Source: Burhinus oedicnemus (taxonomy: Eukaryota > Chordata > Aves > Charadriiformes > Burhinidae). From it: a DNA stretch of 64,000 nt. Below are positions 33,801-45,899 of the stretch, piece after piece. The translations under genes and the position numbers were made by a program. Positions within the stretch are counted from its first letter, which is position 1; the number at the start of each line of letters is the position of its first letter. The stretch lies in assembly GCA_008921705.1 (NCBI GenBank), contig VFFE01008918.1:1728173-1792172 (forward strand), written 5' to 3'. The notes beneath the pieces were generated by a model, which had not been told where the DNA came from, ran no database searches, and was given only the letters and a program-made list of their open reading frames with translations.

Positions 33801-36800
33801 ATTAAAGTCTGCAGAATTTGAAATATCTAATAAAGCTTATGATGATAATTCTCCATCCACCACAGCTCAGTCTTTTTTAATCCACTTTTGCTTTCCCTGA
33901 CTGTTTGACCTTCTTGAATGATGCTAAAATTTACTGGAGGGTCAAAAATTCAGAGAGGCCCACATGAGACATAAAGCAAGACAAATGAAGATAGGATTTC
34001 TAGGCAAAATCAACACATTTCTAAAGACAACTTCACACTGTGCAAAACACACCAGTGCTGTTTATAAGAGGGGTAGACGGAAGTTTGCTTTATACATATT
34101 AAAGGTGCTTTTTATATTCTTGTGGGGAAAAACTTGTTTGCAAGCTTTGCATTCCAGGATCTGTAACCAAATGCCAAGACTTTTCAGATCTGCCAAGTTC
34201 AAAATCTAAGATTTCAGGTCTGCTTGCCAGCTCACATTTTCCATTTGGCAGCAGCCCTCTCTCCAGCCCTGCCAGTAACTGGGCCTTGAGATGCCTCCTT
34301 ATGAGGCTTGGGATTTAATTTAAATTTTTGGTTTTTTTAAACATTATTGTCCTGTAAAGATGAAAGTCCAAAATTTCAAGATAAACCCAGGCTGAGCAGA
34401 ATCCATTTTTCCTGCTGCAATGTCTCCAAGACAGCATGCGCTTTGAGGAAATTTTGGATACGATACCTGACTTAGCAAAGGGACCCTATTTGTTACCTGC
34501 AGTCATACTTCTTTGTGAATAGGCATTTGCCAGGGAATCCTGTTTCTTTACTTAGATAGTGCAGGATTTTTTAAAATTTTTTTTATTATTATTTTCTAGC
34601 TGTGCATGCCTAGTTCCCCTTACTGTTAATGAGAGTTTAATGTGCTTTTTGAAATGAAGAAAAAAACTTCTATGCAACTGATAAAGCAGAGCTTAAAGAG
34701 GTGGGGTGACAACACTCCAGAGGGGGGAAACAGCTGTCTGACTGTGAGTTTAATGCTTTTCTGCCACAGGAGTCGCACCGAAGCAAATTGGTGGGGATTT
34801 TTTTCTTTATTTTCTTCATTTTTTGTGTGAAAACAGTGCTTGAAAGGGAGAGGCAATAGGAATGGAGTGGTAAAAGGACTGTGAATTTTAACTAGCTGCA
34901 GCGTGTGAGCCATGGAGTGATTCCCTAAAATAAATAAAATAAACCTATTCAAAACAGGATAGTGGAAAAAATGGTTTGCATAAATTGTACTGACATTCCA
35001 TTGGAGCTCCTCTCTTTTCTGTGTTTTGTTCTCGTTTTGATGGTGACCTTTCAGACCAGATCTGGATAATTTAAATCAAAACAACATTTTTCCTTGTTGT
35101 GCCGCCTCTAGTAGTCCATTCATTCAAACTTTAAGGAAATTTTGTGGCAACAAATCACCATGACATACTTATTCTTGCATCCCTCTTGTCCACCCTTAGA
35201 GAAGATCCATGACTTAGCATATGAAGTGGATTACCTTTCACCCCAATTAATGTTTTTATAATGAGTACCAAAGGAAGTAATAATGTTTTGCCACTTATTA
35301 TCGAGTGTTGCTGGGGCAATTTCTAAAACTCAAGACTTAGGTCATTGACAGCACTGACATGATGGCAATCATGCTGCTGAGGTTTAAGCCCTGCTACAGT
35401 GATGAATAAATGGGTCAATTTAATTTCCAGTACTATCAGTCTGAAGCTTTGAGGAGTAGAATGAGTGAGACACAAATGTCCAGGGGTTTTGCAGATTTGG
35501 CAGAGGTTAGACTTGAAATTCCAGCCATTTCTGAGCCTGTTCAAATGTTACTTAAAAGAGAAACAATGAAGCAATAAAATAAGAAATAACAATTATGTTT
35601 TTTCTGGGAACTGGAGCTGCATAATTTTTAAAAGCAGCGATAAATATTTTTTTATATTATTATATGATAAGATGTGATATTGTGTAATAAATTGCATTTT
35701 GCAGCTTGTCAGTAGGTTGATTGCATTGCTATCCATGAGTACACAACTTTTTAGCTGGCAAAATTCAGTGTTCTCTGTTTTAGCGAAGGGATACCATCTG
35801 AACAGTTGGATCCTACCCGCCTTTTGTTATTTTTTAAAATTGTGTAGTAATGCTTAAACACACTTTAAAAATACCGGTCAAGGAAGCAAAGGCAGTAGAA
35901 AGCCACCTAACAGAAATAATCTTTCTAAGCAGTTTCTTGGAATTCTTATCTAGTGAGAATTGGGCTGCTCCCAGAGAGCTATGTTTTAACAAGAATAATA
36001 AATGCCTTGCACAGAAGTGCAACAAGACACCACACTGACTTACCAATAAACCTTGTCCACCTGAGGTGCAGTGACTGATAGCAGCGGATGGCCATGCAAG
36101 TGCCATTTATATGAAGAATTCCCTTCTTGCAGCCCATTCTTTTTTCTGGCTTTTTCCTATTGCAATTCTGAAAAGTTGTTTATACCAACAGCCAGTTCTA
36201 CCCCACCTCAGGATAGCTTTCCTTTTCCTACAAGACCTGAAGAAAGCCAAAGAGAAGATGGACAAGTGAGTGAGTATGTATGTGCGTGTGTGTTTTATGA
36301 CTTTTTTTCCATTATCTCAGGTATTACTGTCATTTAATACATTCATAATTCATTCATTTCTTAACCCCTTCTTTACATTAAGTAATTTACCCCTTCTCCT
36401 CCTGTAGAAAAGATTCGTTAACCTCTTTTGTCATGATGGTTGAGCAAATATCTATTGAATGTCCTCCCACAAGGGAAAATAGGAGGTGACATTAATTGAC
36501 AGAAAGGTGTTTTTGGGAGAGGAAAGCCTTCCTTCCAGTCCCTATGTTATGGAGGGCAGCCACTCAGGCTGTGTCTAGACTAACAGCTTGGAAGTGCCTG
36601 CCTGGCATCCTACAACCTGATGAGCATTGCAGCTGCATCTGGCTGCCCTCCAGTACGGGTGGGACCGGGGCCACAGCGGAAAGCCTCACCTGCAGCACCG
36701 AAATTCCCTGGCACATGGAAGAGCCACTGGAATCTTCAAATGGTCGGTGGATCTGTACTCTGCCAGGACTGAGACTGTGGGCCGTTATATGTCCCATCCT

Positions 36801-38100
36801 GTCGGGTAAGATCGGATGCAGGTTTTAGCCTATAGGCTTCAGTTTCCTTCCCTATAAAAAGTAACATTTAGTTTGACTCTCAGGATTTCCATGCACTTCT
36901 AGTTACTTGACTTTAGAAACGTTTTTGTGTTAATAACCTTAGACAGAGAGATTATATAAATGCAAAATACTGTGTGGTTACAAAATGTCTCATCCTGATG
37001 AGGTTCTTTCAAGGCTGACAGCTGTAAAATTTCAATATGCATTAAAAAATTACTTTTTTATTTAGAATAATGCATTGCCATAATACATAAACCATCGTGA
37101 GGAGAGGAGTGGTTTTGTCCACGGCTGCATGCCAAGATGTGACACACCACCTCTTTACTCTGTGTCTGTGTGTGTGAGTGTGTCTATTTTTGTCACGGGT
37201 AGGCTTTGAAGTACGCTGACCATTGGCCATTTCTGTGCCCAGACATCTGGTAGCTCATACACATCAAGCTTCGCAGCTGACTGCATCGGCAGGCAGGCAG
37301 GGTGGCAGGACGGCATCGCACGGCTGCGTGTTCTTGTAAGCACAACCAGAAAAGACTGAGTCAGGATGATTTTAGGAAACACTAGTTTTGACATCGGCAT
37401 TTTAAAGCTTTATGGTTCGCAGATACATGTTGCATCTGAAGCCCTGTGGGCAAATTTCTGTTCCTTTCTGCTCTGCATAATGAGCGACTCGGGCTTGGTT
37501 CTCCGAGCTTGGTTCTCTGACTGTTTTACAGGTCTCTGAAATTCATCCAGCTTCACAGACCTGCTTCCTACCTGTGTTCATATCGGAAAAGATGCCAAAG
37601 CAGCTGGGGGATGAATTATCTATTTATTTATTCATAACAAGTGTTTCTTTGACCTGGCAAAACGTGGTGAGCTGGAAAAGCCTTTTTTGTCACTCATGTT
37701 ACCTCTTATCCTCCGCAGGAGTCGCAGAGGATTTTAAAGGTCATTTGAAAAGCAGCCTTTTGCTCTTTGACAGCCCTTCCAGTATCAGCCTCCAGTTCTG
37801 TTTTACAAAGTCATCATTATTAACTGCGTTCGTGGCTACTGCTATTTTCCTGGGATTGTAGAGAAACTTGAGATACTAATTACAATGAGCTAATTTGGCA
37901 ATACCATGCAAACTTCCTTAAGGCATTAGTTAAGAATATACTTTCCTTTACACAAAGAGTATTTGAAAGAGGGAACAGGCTGCAAATGCAGCAGAAGGTA
38001 TGCTTTTGTGCTCCCGTACTTAAGAGTAGATGGTATAATTAGCTTACAATGGCAGTTGAATGTATTTCTCGGAACAAGAAGAGAACGTACAGAATTAAAC
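27830..38100. other. Noncoding stretch, no gene recognised
   Basis: About 10 kb of unique-looking DNA. It includes an AT-only patch at about 33,615-33,675, a purine-rich A run near 33,485, and one splice-donor-bound frame at 36,627-36,805 that is listed as a finding. The motif AACTTCAGTAAGAGTTTC ATCAGGCCC at 29,325-29,352 is a scrap of the 'TTCAATGGGAGTT...ATCAGGCCC' dispersed element seen in reptiles. The tandem 14-bp pair GCTTGGTTCTCYGA lies at 37,493-37,520. No exon is firmly supported. Confidence 0.5.
37160..37184. repeat. Short (TG)n-rich tract
   Basis: CTGTGTCTGTGTGTGTGAGTGTGTCT is a short, interrupted TG microsatellite. Confidence 0.85.
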
Positions 38101-38104
38101 AGTA

Positions 38105-38400
38105 GCTTTAGCTTAATGATAATCAGTGATAATGATGATAATAATAATAGTACTTAGAACTTTAATGTAGAGATTTGCATCTTCAAAGTGCTATGCAAAA
38201 CATTGACTTAATTACTGTCACCTCTTCAGGGAAGGTAGGTATTATTGCCCTGACTTAATAGATAGGGAAATAAAGATATAAGGAAATGAAACGACTTGCC
38301 AAAGGCTCTGCAAGAGCCTGTACAGGGATTCAAACTTTCCAGGTCCCTTTACCGTATGCTCCCTTATACCAGGATAATTATGCGTGTTTTAGGGCTGCTC
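38105..38400 (-). repeat. MIR-like SINE, minus strand, with ATA-rich tail
   Basis: Read in the minus direction it begins with CTGGTATAAGGGAGCATACGG-like head sequence. Read along the plus strand, AAAGTGCTATGCAAAACATT, then GGTAGGTATTATTGCCCTGA, ATAGGGAAATAAAGATATAAGG, GACTTGCCAAAGGC and GGGATTCAAACTTTCCAGG follow in the order of an inverted MIR ('GTAGGTATTATTATCCCCATTTTACAGATG', 'AACTGAGGC', 'GACTTGCCCAAGG', 'GGGATTCGAACCC'). An ATGATGATAATAATAATAGT tail at 38,130-38,150 is its left end. It pairs in type with the plus-strand relic at 27.2 kb. Confidence 0.75.
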
Positions 38401-38404
38401 TGTG

Positions 38405-40940
38405 CTTTTGGAACTTGAGCCGAAGTCCTTTGAAATTAGAACGGTGTGTAAAATGTTTTGAAGGTTATATTTTTTAATCAGTAGGTGACTGGAAAAAATT
38501 CTTTAATATGATTTGCCTCTCTGGGTCAACCTGAAACATATAGTTGTAGGCAAAATTTTCAGTTTTGTTTTTAAATATTTTTTTTTTTAATCCTTTTTAA
38601 ACAGACCAGCTTCTAAAAGAGAGGTCAAAGTTTTGTACAGAGTAAGTTGGGAAACAAAAGAAATTTTTCCAAAATTACTTTTGTTATTAATCGTGTAGGG
38701 GAGGAGGGAGCGGGTAGCCTGAAATTATTTGGCAAATTTCAAATTTATTCATGCTTTCTCAGACATACAAACTGCATACTTTTTTGAGTTTGTATCTGGT
38801 AGATGTATTTTGCCTGGTTCTTATTAAAATCACTGTGAATCTCTCTGCCTCAATTATTTCTCTTCACGGAAGGACTGGGGATCAGCCCTGTGATTTGATT
38901 ACTTGCAGAGCGTACGGTGAGTAAAACGGTGCAATGTTAACACAGACAGTTTTCTGACCACAGCCACAATTTAAGGTGATGATGAGATGAATTGTATTCC
39001 ATAAATATAAAGTGAAAATACCAGCTTTTAGGTATAATTATTTCCCTGTGTGAAAGACATTAAAACTAGACTACAGGAATGAATTTTGCTTTGACTGTGT
39101 ACGCTATGTTTTTAGCATAGATCTTATGGGCACAGCAGTTCTGGTTAATTAAGTCTGAGCCATAGTTCACTTCTTAGATAAGAAACGCAGTTCCGTATCT
39201 GTAGAGCATAAGGCAATAATAGATGTCAGCATCTGCATTTGTAGGATTTAGAAGGAGCTTTTGATAATTGTTTTCTCTGCTTCCTACCTTCTGTCACCTT
39301 TGCTTACCAGCATATCAGTGCCCACGAGCTTACAGGTATTTAAAACCTGGATGCGCTGAGCACCTTTCTGTGAACAGACTGAAGTGCCCCTCTGTACTGG
39401 GAGCCTTTCTGCACACAGCTGGTGTCACGTTTATGTGTTTTGAGTACCTGCGGGGTGCATGGGCATTTGCTGATACTCTGAAGGGACACGACATCCGTAG
39501 GTAACAACTTCACGTAGCGTTATTGATTTTTGCATTGTACCAGCAGTCATTTCTGGGCATGTGAATCCCTTGCGGAGCCTCTCGCAATAGTCTGACCTAA
39601 AGCTTCAGAAGGTTTTTGCAGATGAACTTCAGGAATGCTTTCCCTGTTTCCAGAACAAGATATTTGAATTCATCAGCTAATGAAAACGTTAAACATTTTT
39701 ATCCAACAGTCTTTAACTGGGGTTTTCATCAAAAGCTTTTGCTTTTTTTTTAACTTTTTGGATTTTTTTTCATATTGTCATGACTGAACATAGCAGCAGA
39801 AATGAGGAACATTGAGAAAACAGTGGAGAAACTTTATGAAAGACTTCCTTTGTATTTGCTTTCCACAGGCATTTTACATTGAAATCCAAATGTTTTTCTA
39901 ATGGTCACAGTTTTCCAGTCAGGGTAAGCATGAAAAAACTATTTCTATAAAAGGGAAATAGGCCATAAGACAAAGAGTGGTTAGTCACTAGCTCAAGTTT
40001 TGAAAAATGGGGCTTTTTTTCAACAAATTGCTTTGAATGGATGATATGGGCTAAAACTATTCCCAGACATTATTTAGCAAATCATTTCAAGAAAGGTGTA
40101 TGTTCGAGTACCACAATCTAACAATAAGCTAACAGAAATGTGCATTCTTTCATATAATTGGTAGGAATTTTTCACTGCTCTAATTACTAAAACTAAGTGG
40201 CTTTTGGGGAGGTGGAGTATGAATGAAATACTAAATTTGGTTCGTCCTGACAATCCATATTAGAATAACACAGATGAGTTGTTGTCTCCACATAGTTTAA
40301 CTGACACCGGGCTTTGAGTAGTGCTTAATAAAAGGTGAGACCTACTGGAGTGGAATGAGAAATATGCACCTGAAAATGAGATTGTGCTGTAATATATGTT
40401 GATCACACAAGGTGGCAGAATGAGCTTAGGGCTATCCCAGAAATAAGAGGCAGTGAAGCATCATTGCTTTCAGTCAACAGTGTATCCTTGCTTGCCCTAC
40501 GAATATGCCAAGTTGCTTTTGCACATGTAGAGAGATGGAGGAGAGTATTATAATACAGCATTTTTTGATAATTATCCAAGTTCTTCAATTTCCTTTGGAG
40601 ATTTAATGGAAACTGTTAAAAGCTTGTGGTTAACTTTGGAAATTAATAATCGTACAATGCTGAATCTGCTCATATATTCAGTTTTATTGAAAACAGAGTC
40701 TACTTTCTATCGATACATTGATTCTCTAAGTGAGGTTGAACTCTTCAGATGAAGGACAGCTACAAGAACGGGCACATAGGGAACATTTCACTTTTCGTTA
40801 TCGATTTATGGCTAGATTCACTTCTATTGTGAGTGAATGAAACTCTATTGACTTTCCTGGTGTTGCGTTTACCTATAGCAGGCCTGAGCATGGCAGGGAG
40901 ATATATGTGGCTAAACAGAGGAGAGCCCTAAGAGGAGAAA
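38405..40940. other. Noncoding stretch, no gene recognised
   Basis: AT-rich, with a T-rich patch (38,570-38,605). Nothing else is recognised. Confidence 0.5.
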
Positions 40941-40949
40941 CTGAAGTCC

Positions 40950-41152
40950 ATGGCAAAGAGAAGGGATTACGCTGCAGTAATTTGCATGCTACTGCTTTGG
41001 TCAATGAGCTGGAGAATAGTAGCGACACTTCTTTCTACACCTGTACAGCTACCTGATGCTCTCCTCCGCCTCCGAGCCTGCCCTTGTAATGGTCACTTCC
41101 AGGGGCAGGGCTGGGCTGCGTCACCAAAGGAACCTTTGGGTGCAGGTTGCAG
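40950..41152 (+). CDS. Candidate signal-peptide-bearing exon (speculative)
   Basis: An ATG at 40,950 opens a frame that runs to 41,156 if unspliced. Its start MAKRRDYAAVICMLLLWSM has a basic n-region followed by a hydrophobic core, as in a signal peptide or type II anchor. The rest (LPDALLRLRACPCNGHF...) contains three cysteines. A strong donor-like GCAG/GTGAGC lies at 41,152/41,153 and would leave phase 2, which matches the candidate exon at 54,466. The start context (CCATGG, but T at -3) is only partly favourable. It overlaps the 41,103-41,265 candidate in another frame, so at most one can be right. No family is recognised. Confidence 0.15.
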
Positions 41153-41265
41153 GTGAGCTCCTACACGTCCCTGCTCAATTTTCCCCTGAAGAACTACGGG
41201 GCAGCCAAGCAGTGCACCAAAATGATGGAGAACTTCGGCTATGGTGAAAGACTCCTTCCAGACTT
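41103..41265 (+). CDS. Candidate internal exon, unknown cysteine-containing protein
   Basis: The segment has a pyrimidine-rich acceptor (CTCTCCTCCGCCTCC... CACTTCCAG/GGG), a possible branch CTGAT about 50 bases upstream and a donor GACTT/GTAAGG at 41,266. The 163-nt segment starts with two bases of a codon and ends with two (phase 2). Its open frame includes GCVTKGTFGCRLQVSSYT, NFPLKNYGAAKQC and MMENFGYGERLLPD, which read as ordinary folded-protein sequence with three cysteines and GC-rich third positions. Immediately upstream the frame has a TAA, so it needs the acceptor. I recognise no family. GC-rich composition could also explain the open frame by chance. Confidence 0.25.
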
Positions 41266-41269
41266 GTAA

Positions 41270-44200
41270 GGTCCCCATGTGAATTGCACTGGTAATGCAT
41301 AAAAGCAGGATGTGTGTTGAGCCCAGTTAATGGTTGCTTGAAGAGAGAGAGATATATCACTGTAGGATGCATTTTAAAAGTAGCTGATAATACATCCTAC
41401 ATCTGAATTTACTCCTGTCTGTAACCAAATTAAGTAACTGGCCAGGATAGTCTTATAAGTAAAGGCTTAAGGACTGGGATCTATTCATTGCTCCTTATGC
41501 AATATACTTCTGGAAGCTCATTAGAAGCTATTAGAGCTTATTCACCCTTGCAACCTTTTCAGCAGATGTTCAGCTGTTTGTTTTTTCCTTCACTGCCTTA
41601 AGATATTTGGCTAAGCATTAAAACAAGACTGGAACAGGTCAGGAAAGTATTTATTTCCCAGCAAAATAAATTAGGAAGTAAAATAGAAGGCAATTAATAA
41701 AAAAAGTCATCTGTAATTTATTAATGAGAACCGAAAACCAAGAATTAACTGAAAATTTGAAATTTAGAGGTATAGCAAACACTGGAATTGCAACCTTTCT
41801 TTTTGCACAGACAGGAGGTTACAAAATGATAAAGAAGGGAAAAAAGAACCAAGAGAAAAATGCAAAGAAAAAAAAAATTATGACTTCTGGAAAATTTCTT
41901 TTGCATCAGACGCATTTACCTTTGGCTCTTCAGTCATTCAGGGGAGCTGCAGTCTGTGAGACTCACGAGGCTTCCTGAGTGAACTATGGTCATATCTAAG
42001 AGGGCTTTTTAGCCCACACCTGAGTGGTGGGATTCAGGCCCGAGAGCTCCCTCACCCCACATTATTGTGTCCACCTTACTCCATAGTCATGTCCTGTCTT
42101 TCAGCCGTCAGCTGCTGCCTCTCAGCTGAGACTCATCACTTGTGTGACGTCTCCTCCACCATCCCATTGCAAAGCCAGGGGGGTTATTTTTAATTGCCAG
42201 TGGTTTTAACTTACCTGCTGAAATGTACACTGCACAGACTTGAGTCACTCACACATACTTCTCAGCCTAGATAAAGTAACTGAGTGGAGGTAGCTTCTCA
42301 AAATACCTCTCTGCTGTGACTGCCTTCGAGTCCTCCCTCTTCTTTTCAGTACAAAGTCAGGCACTAACAGCCTCAACCGCTGCAGGGGATGCTTTGAGTT
42401 AAACTGCTAGCCTTGCACTGAAATGGGCAAAAATGCTCACTTATGCCTGCTCCTTACCACCTCTCGATCGCTAATTACTGCCTTTTGGTCAGATTTTCCT
42501 CGTGGCAGTGTGCTGCCGTTGATGGGGTGTATGTAGCAGAGCGTAAGTTCTCCGGGAGATCCAAGCTGGGGGCTGCGGGGTGGTGCAGCTGGGGCTGAAG
42601 GGTAATGGTAGGGATGGCTGGCAAGCTGGGGCACACGTCTGGGCTCAGACATGCATTTTGAATACTATGTCTCATGGTATACCAAAACCCGTGTTAAATC
42701 ACTTAATTCACGTGGGACAGTCAGAAAGCTGCAGTGCGCTGCGAGAGATAGGACTGAAGCAAGACTCTGAATACACACGAGTAGTAGGCAGCAACTTTTA
42801 TATAACAAGCAATTATTTAATGTCCGAGGAGGCTGTTTGCACCCTGAGAGAGTAGCTCGGCAGTGAGACAGCCATGGCTGAGCAAGAGCAGAAATGCAGA
42901 GCTCTTCTCCAAAGGGGAGGTGCTGCAGGGCACCCTTTATCACTTTCCAAAATCATTGTACAAAGTGATGCCTGCATATTCGGTAAGTGAGTAGCAACTG
43001 ATTGGGTTTCAGTCAAAATTTAACAGTCTTAGTCGCCTTAGCCAGCGCCCCTGGAACAGAGAAAGAAAGCAGAGGAGTAGCAGTACTGAGAGAGCTGGCA
43101 CTGACAGCAGCACGGTGAGTCAAAGTATCAATGGCAGTGACATGGATGCTCACATCGACACCGTACTGTGAGATGCAGGTGTCATTCATGCCTGCGCAAC
43201 ACACGTGGAAGCAGAGCACACTCTCTGGACGCACGCACATACGCACCCACCGGTACACGTACATGCTACTGACGCGGTGTGTGGTTGAACACAGCAGATG
43301 GGATTAGAATGTGCTGTGGGGTTCACGTGGCCCCTGACAATGTTCTCATTTGAGCGTGCTGCTGGAAAGGCTGCAGTGCAAATGCGTATGGATGACTCCA
43401 GCGTTCAGAAAAACATGCTGTGGCACTGCCGTATTGTACTGGAAGCTACAGACGGTCCCTGACAGCCTTTGTAAGGTGATATGAAGCAAAATACCTGCGA
43501 GAGCAAGGAAATAATTCTGTGTTGATTAATGCCAGTGTTGTTGGTATTGATGGCTTAGCCGCCTGTACAAAATAAATGTGGGCAATCAGTTCATCTTGAA
43601 ATAACTTGTACGACTGAATAAAGGAAGTTGTTGCCTAATCTATTTCATACTAATTGCTCCATGCCACAAATTCAGGGTCTGATCCAGTAAGAACTGACAC
43701 CGAGGAGAGATGTTCCATTCACTGCAATAGACTTTGGATCGAGGCTTCATTTTAAGGGGAGCAAACACAGCATGCTAAATTAGTGTTCATCTGAGTCGGC
43801 ACTATCCGTTTCCTGAGAAGCAGACAGGCTTGATATTTTCTGTGTAGCCAAATGAGTCTTAACACTTACATGCTGGTTTGCGAGCCAGTAAAGCCAACCT
43901 GAGCACATCAAAGTTTCGGTAAAAGCCGGGGCCCCGTAGGCTGCTGCCTGCGACAGACTGCCTCGGTCGGGTGCCTGACACGGGGCTCTCACCGCTGCGT
44001 TGCTGCACGGAGTCATTTACCACCCAAAAAACACTTAATGCTTATGAGCTATTTTTCAAAAATCACACTGGGGCCATACCTGGGGCTTTAGCTATTTAAA
44101 CATCTTAAAAAATCTGTCCCTCGGGAGGCTTTAACTCGGCAGGATTTAGGCTGCTAAGGCTCGCATCATCAAAGGGACCAAAGTGTCAATCCATCTCTTT

Positions 44201-44775
44201 TCACGCCTAAGGACATAATAGTATCATGCCCCCTTCCCATGAGGGGGTACTGTAGAGAAATTTCCAAGCTCTCAGCACCCAAACTAGCTAGCTCTGGAAG
44301 CAGATGGAGTATAATTATAGCAGTGTTGAGCTGCACCTGAACTAATTAGCTCTGCTGAGAAACAGGGATTGAATTTAATAATGCATGTTCTGCCATACCA
44401 AAAAGGCTAGGCTGCCTTTGAGACCCAGGTGAGTGTCTCTGCGTGGTGCTGTGCTGAACTCTGTGGATGTACTCTGAAAGTCAGCTCAGAGCTTTTTTTT
44501 CACCGTAATCCACTGCACAATGTAGATATCACCTTGTCCCAGCATTCAGGTACCATTGGCATAATTACTCCTCAGCTGTCACTTACCTCCTGACTATTAG
44601 TTTAGCATGTTAAATTCTGCATATGCTCAAGATTTTGCTGTCCAAACTCAACTAAATATTGAGATCTACCTCAAGGACTGTTGTGGCCTAAAGCCTTGAA
44701 GCCTTCAAATTGGGACTGTCTTTGCTATGGGCCTGATGCTACCAGCGTGGTCAAAACATGCTCATAGTAAATGGT
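41270..44775. other. Noncoding stretch with CpG-rich patches
   Basis: CpG dinucleotides are locally frequent at 43,200-43,280 and 43,915-44,010, but the patches are too short for a typical CpG island. The motif CAGGGTCTGATCCAG with TTCACTGCAATAGACTTTGG (43,674-43,737) is a scrap of a dispersed reptile-type repeat ('TCTGATCC...TTGACTTCAATGGGCTTTGG'). No gene is supported. Confidence 0.45.
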
Positions 44776-44779
44776 AGCT

Positions 44780-44900
44780 GTAAGAAAGAGGTAGAAGACC
44801 CAGGTTCAGATCCCCGGTCTGGAACAGTGATACCTATCAGATGTGGACTTAAACTCCCATTTTAGATACATTTCCTAATTGTTGAGATTAAAGCCAGTCT
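44780..44900 (+). repeat. Possible tRNA-derived SINE relic
   Basis: CAGGTTCAGATCCCCGG at 44,801-44,817 resembles a pol III B box (GGTTCGAATCC) in the context 'GACCCAGGTTCAGATCCC', as in MIR-type heads. An A box cannot be placed with confidence and the downstream core is not recognisable, so the family is unassigned. Confidence 0.3.
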
Positions 44901-45617
44901 CTCTGCCCTCAATCCTCTGCATATCAAGTTATTTCTCCGAAGAAGAGCAGCTCTCGTGTTGGTGACTGAGATATTTTTCCCACTCTGCAGGAAGCTGGCT
45001 GTTGGGATGCTGGCTTGGGGCCCCGGTTTGAACTCAAGCTCCAGCTATGATTTGGGCAGAAGGAGCAGTTTGACCCTGTCCCAAACACCCTCAGGGGGTG
45101 ACAACTCCAAAGCTCTCACTTCTCCTGGCCTACCACTCTTACTCTTTAAAAATGGAAACCCTATGTTTTGTATTATGCAAGTGTCTGAGATTATTTAGGA
45201 GCTTAATGGCTCGAACAGAGACTCTGTCTCTCTGGACATGTATAAGTACTGCCACTTTTTGCTGAAATTTATTTCTTGCTAGTTTGGTCCATGCCCTGCT
45301 CAGCAGCTTTTTGTTGACCCTGCACTTAGGTGTCTATCCATGGAAAATTTGTGCGAGTGTTGTATGAGGTAGGATCAGGACTATGAGTGAGGAATTGCGT
45401 TACTTAATTCGGTAAAGCCTAATTACTACCTAGGAAGTGCAAATGGAAATTGGACCCTTGAATGACTTAGAGTCTTTTGAAAATTTAAGCCATAGTTCAT
45501 AACATTTGATGATTTTTTAATGTAGTTCCTTTAGAACAATTTAATGACTCTGTGTGCCGCAGACAACAAATTACAACTACTGGATCAAACATGCACACAA
45601 ATCCAGAGGTCAGTCTT

Positions 45618-45896
45618 CTAATTGGTTCTTTGATTTAAAAAAACACAGGCTTCAATGTTTTGAGCCAAAGGAGATTTTTGATAGCTAGCACTGATATATC
45701 TTACTAGGTCTGTTGTTGCAGAGGTAAGTAGCTCTCTCATCAGAAACTCAAAATACCTTTGATTTTGTTGCAGAATAATTATTTTTTCTGCCATTCTACT
45801 GATAGGGTCTGAAATAAAATCTCTTAACAAGAAAAAGATCTGATTTACAAGATCCATAATATCTTTATTGAATTCAATTGCCTGTGCAAGAAACAT
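45618..45896 (-). other. Open minus-strand frame, possible exon (weak)
   Basis: A 92-codon frame begins with an ATG and immediately contains an acceptor-like CTTGCACAG. Its product is rich in leucine, isoleucine and phenylalanine with charged residues spaced as in amphipathic helices (IMDLVNQIFFLLRDF, ISRMAEKIIILQQNQ). A donor-like CTA/GTAAGA lies inside it near 45,702. No domain is recognised. AT-rich sequence yields such frames by chance fairly often. Confidence 0.12.
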
Positions 45897-45899
45897 GGG

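Noticed and set aside
37493..37520. 14-bp tandem pair GCTTGGTTCTCYGA
   Set aside because: Only two units; consistent with replication slippage and no array.
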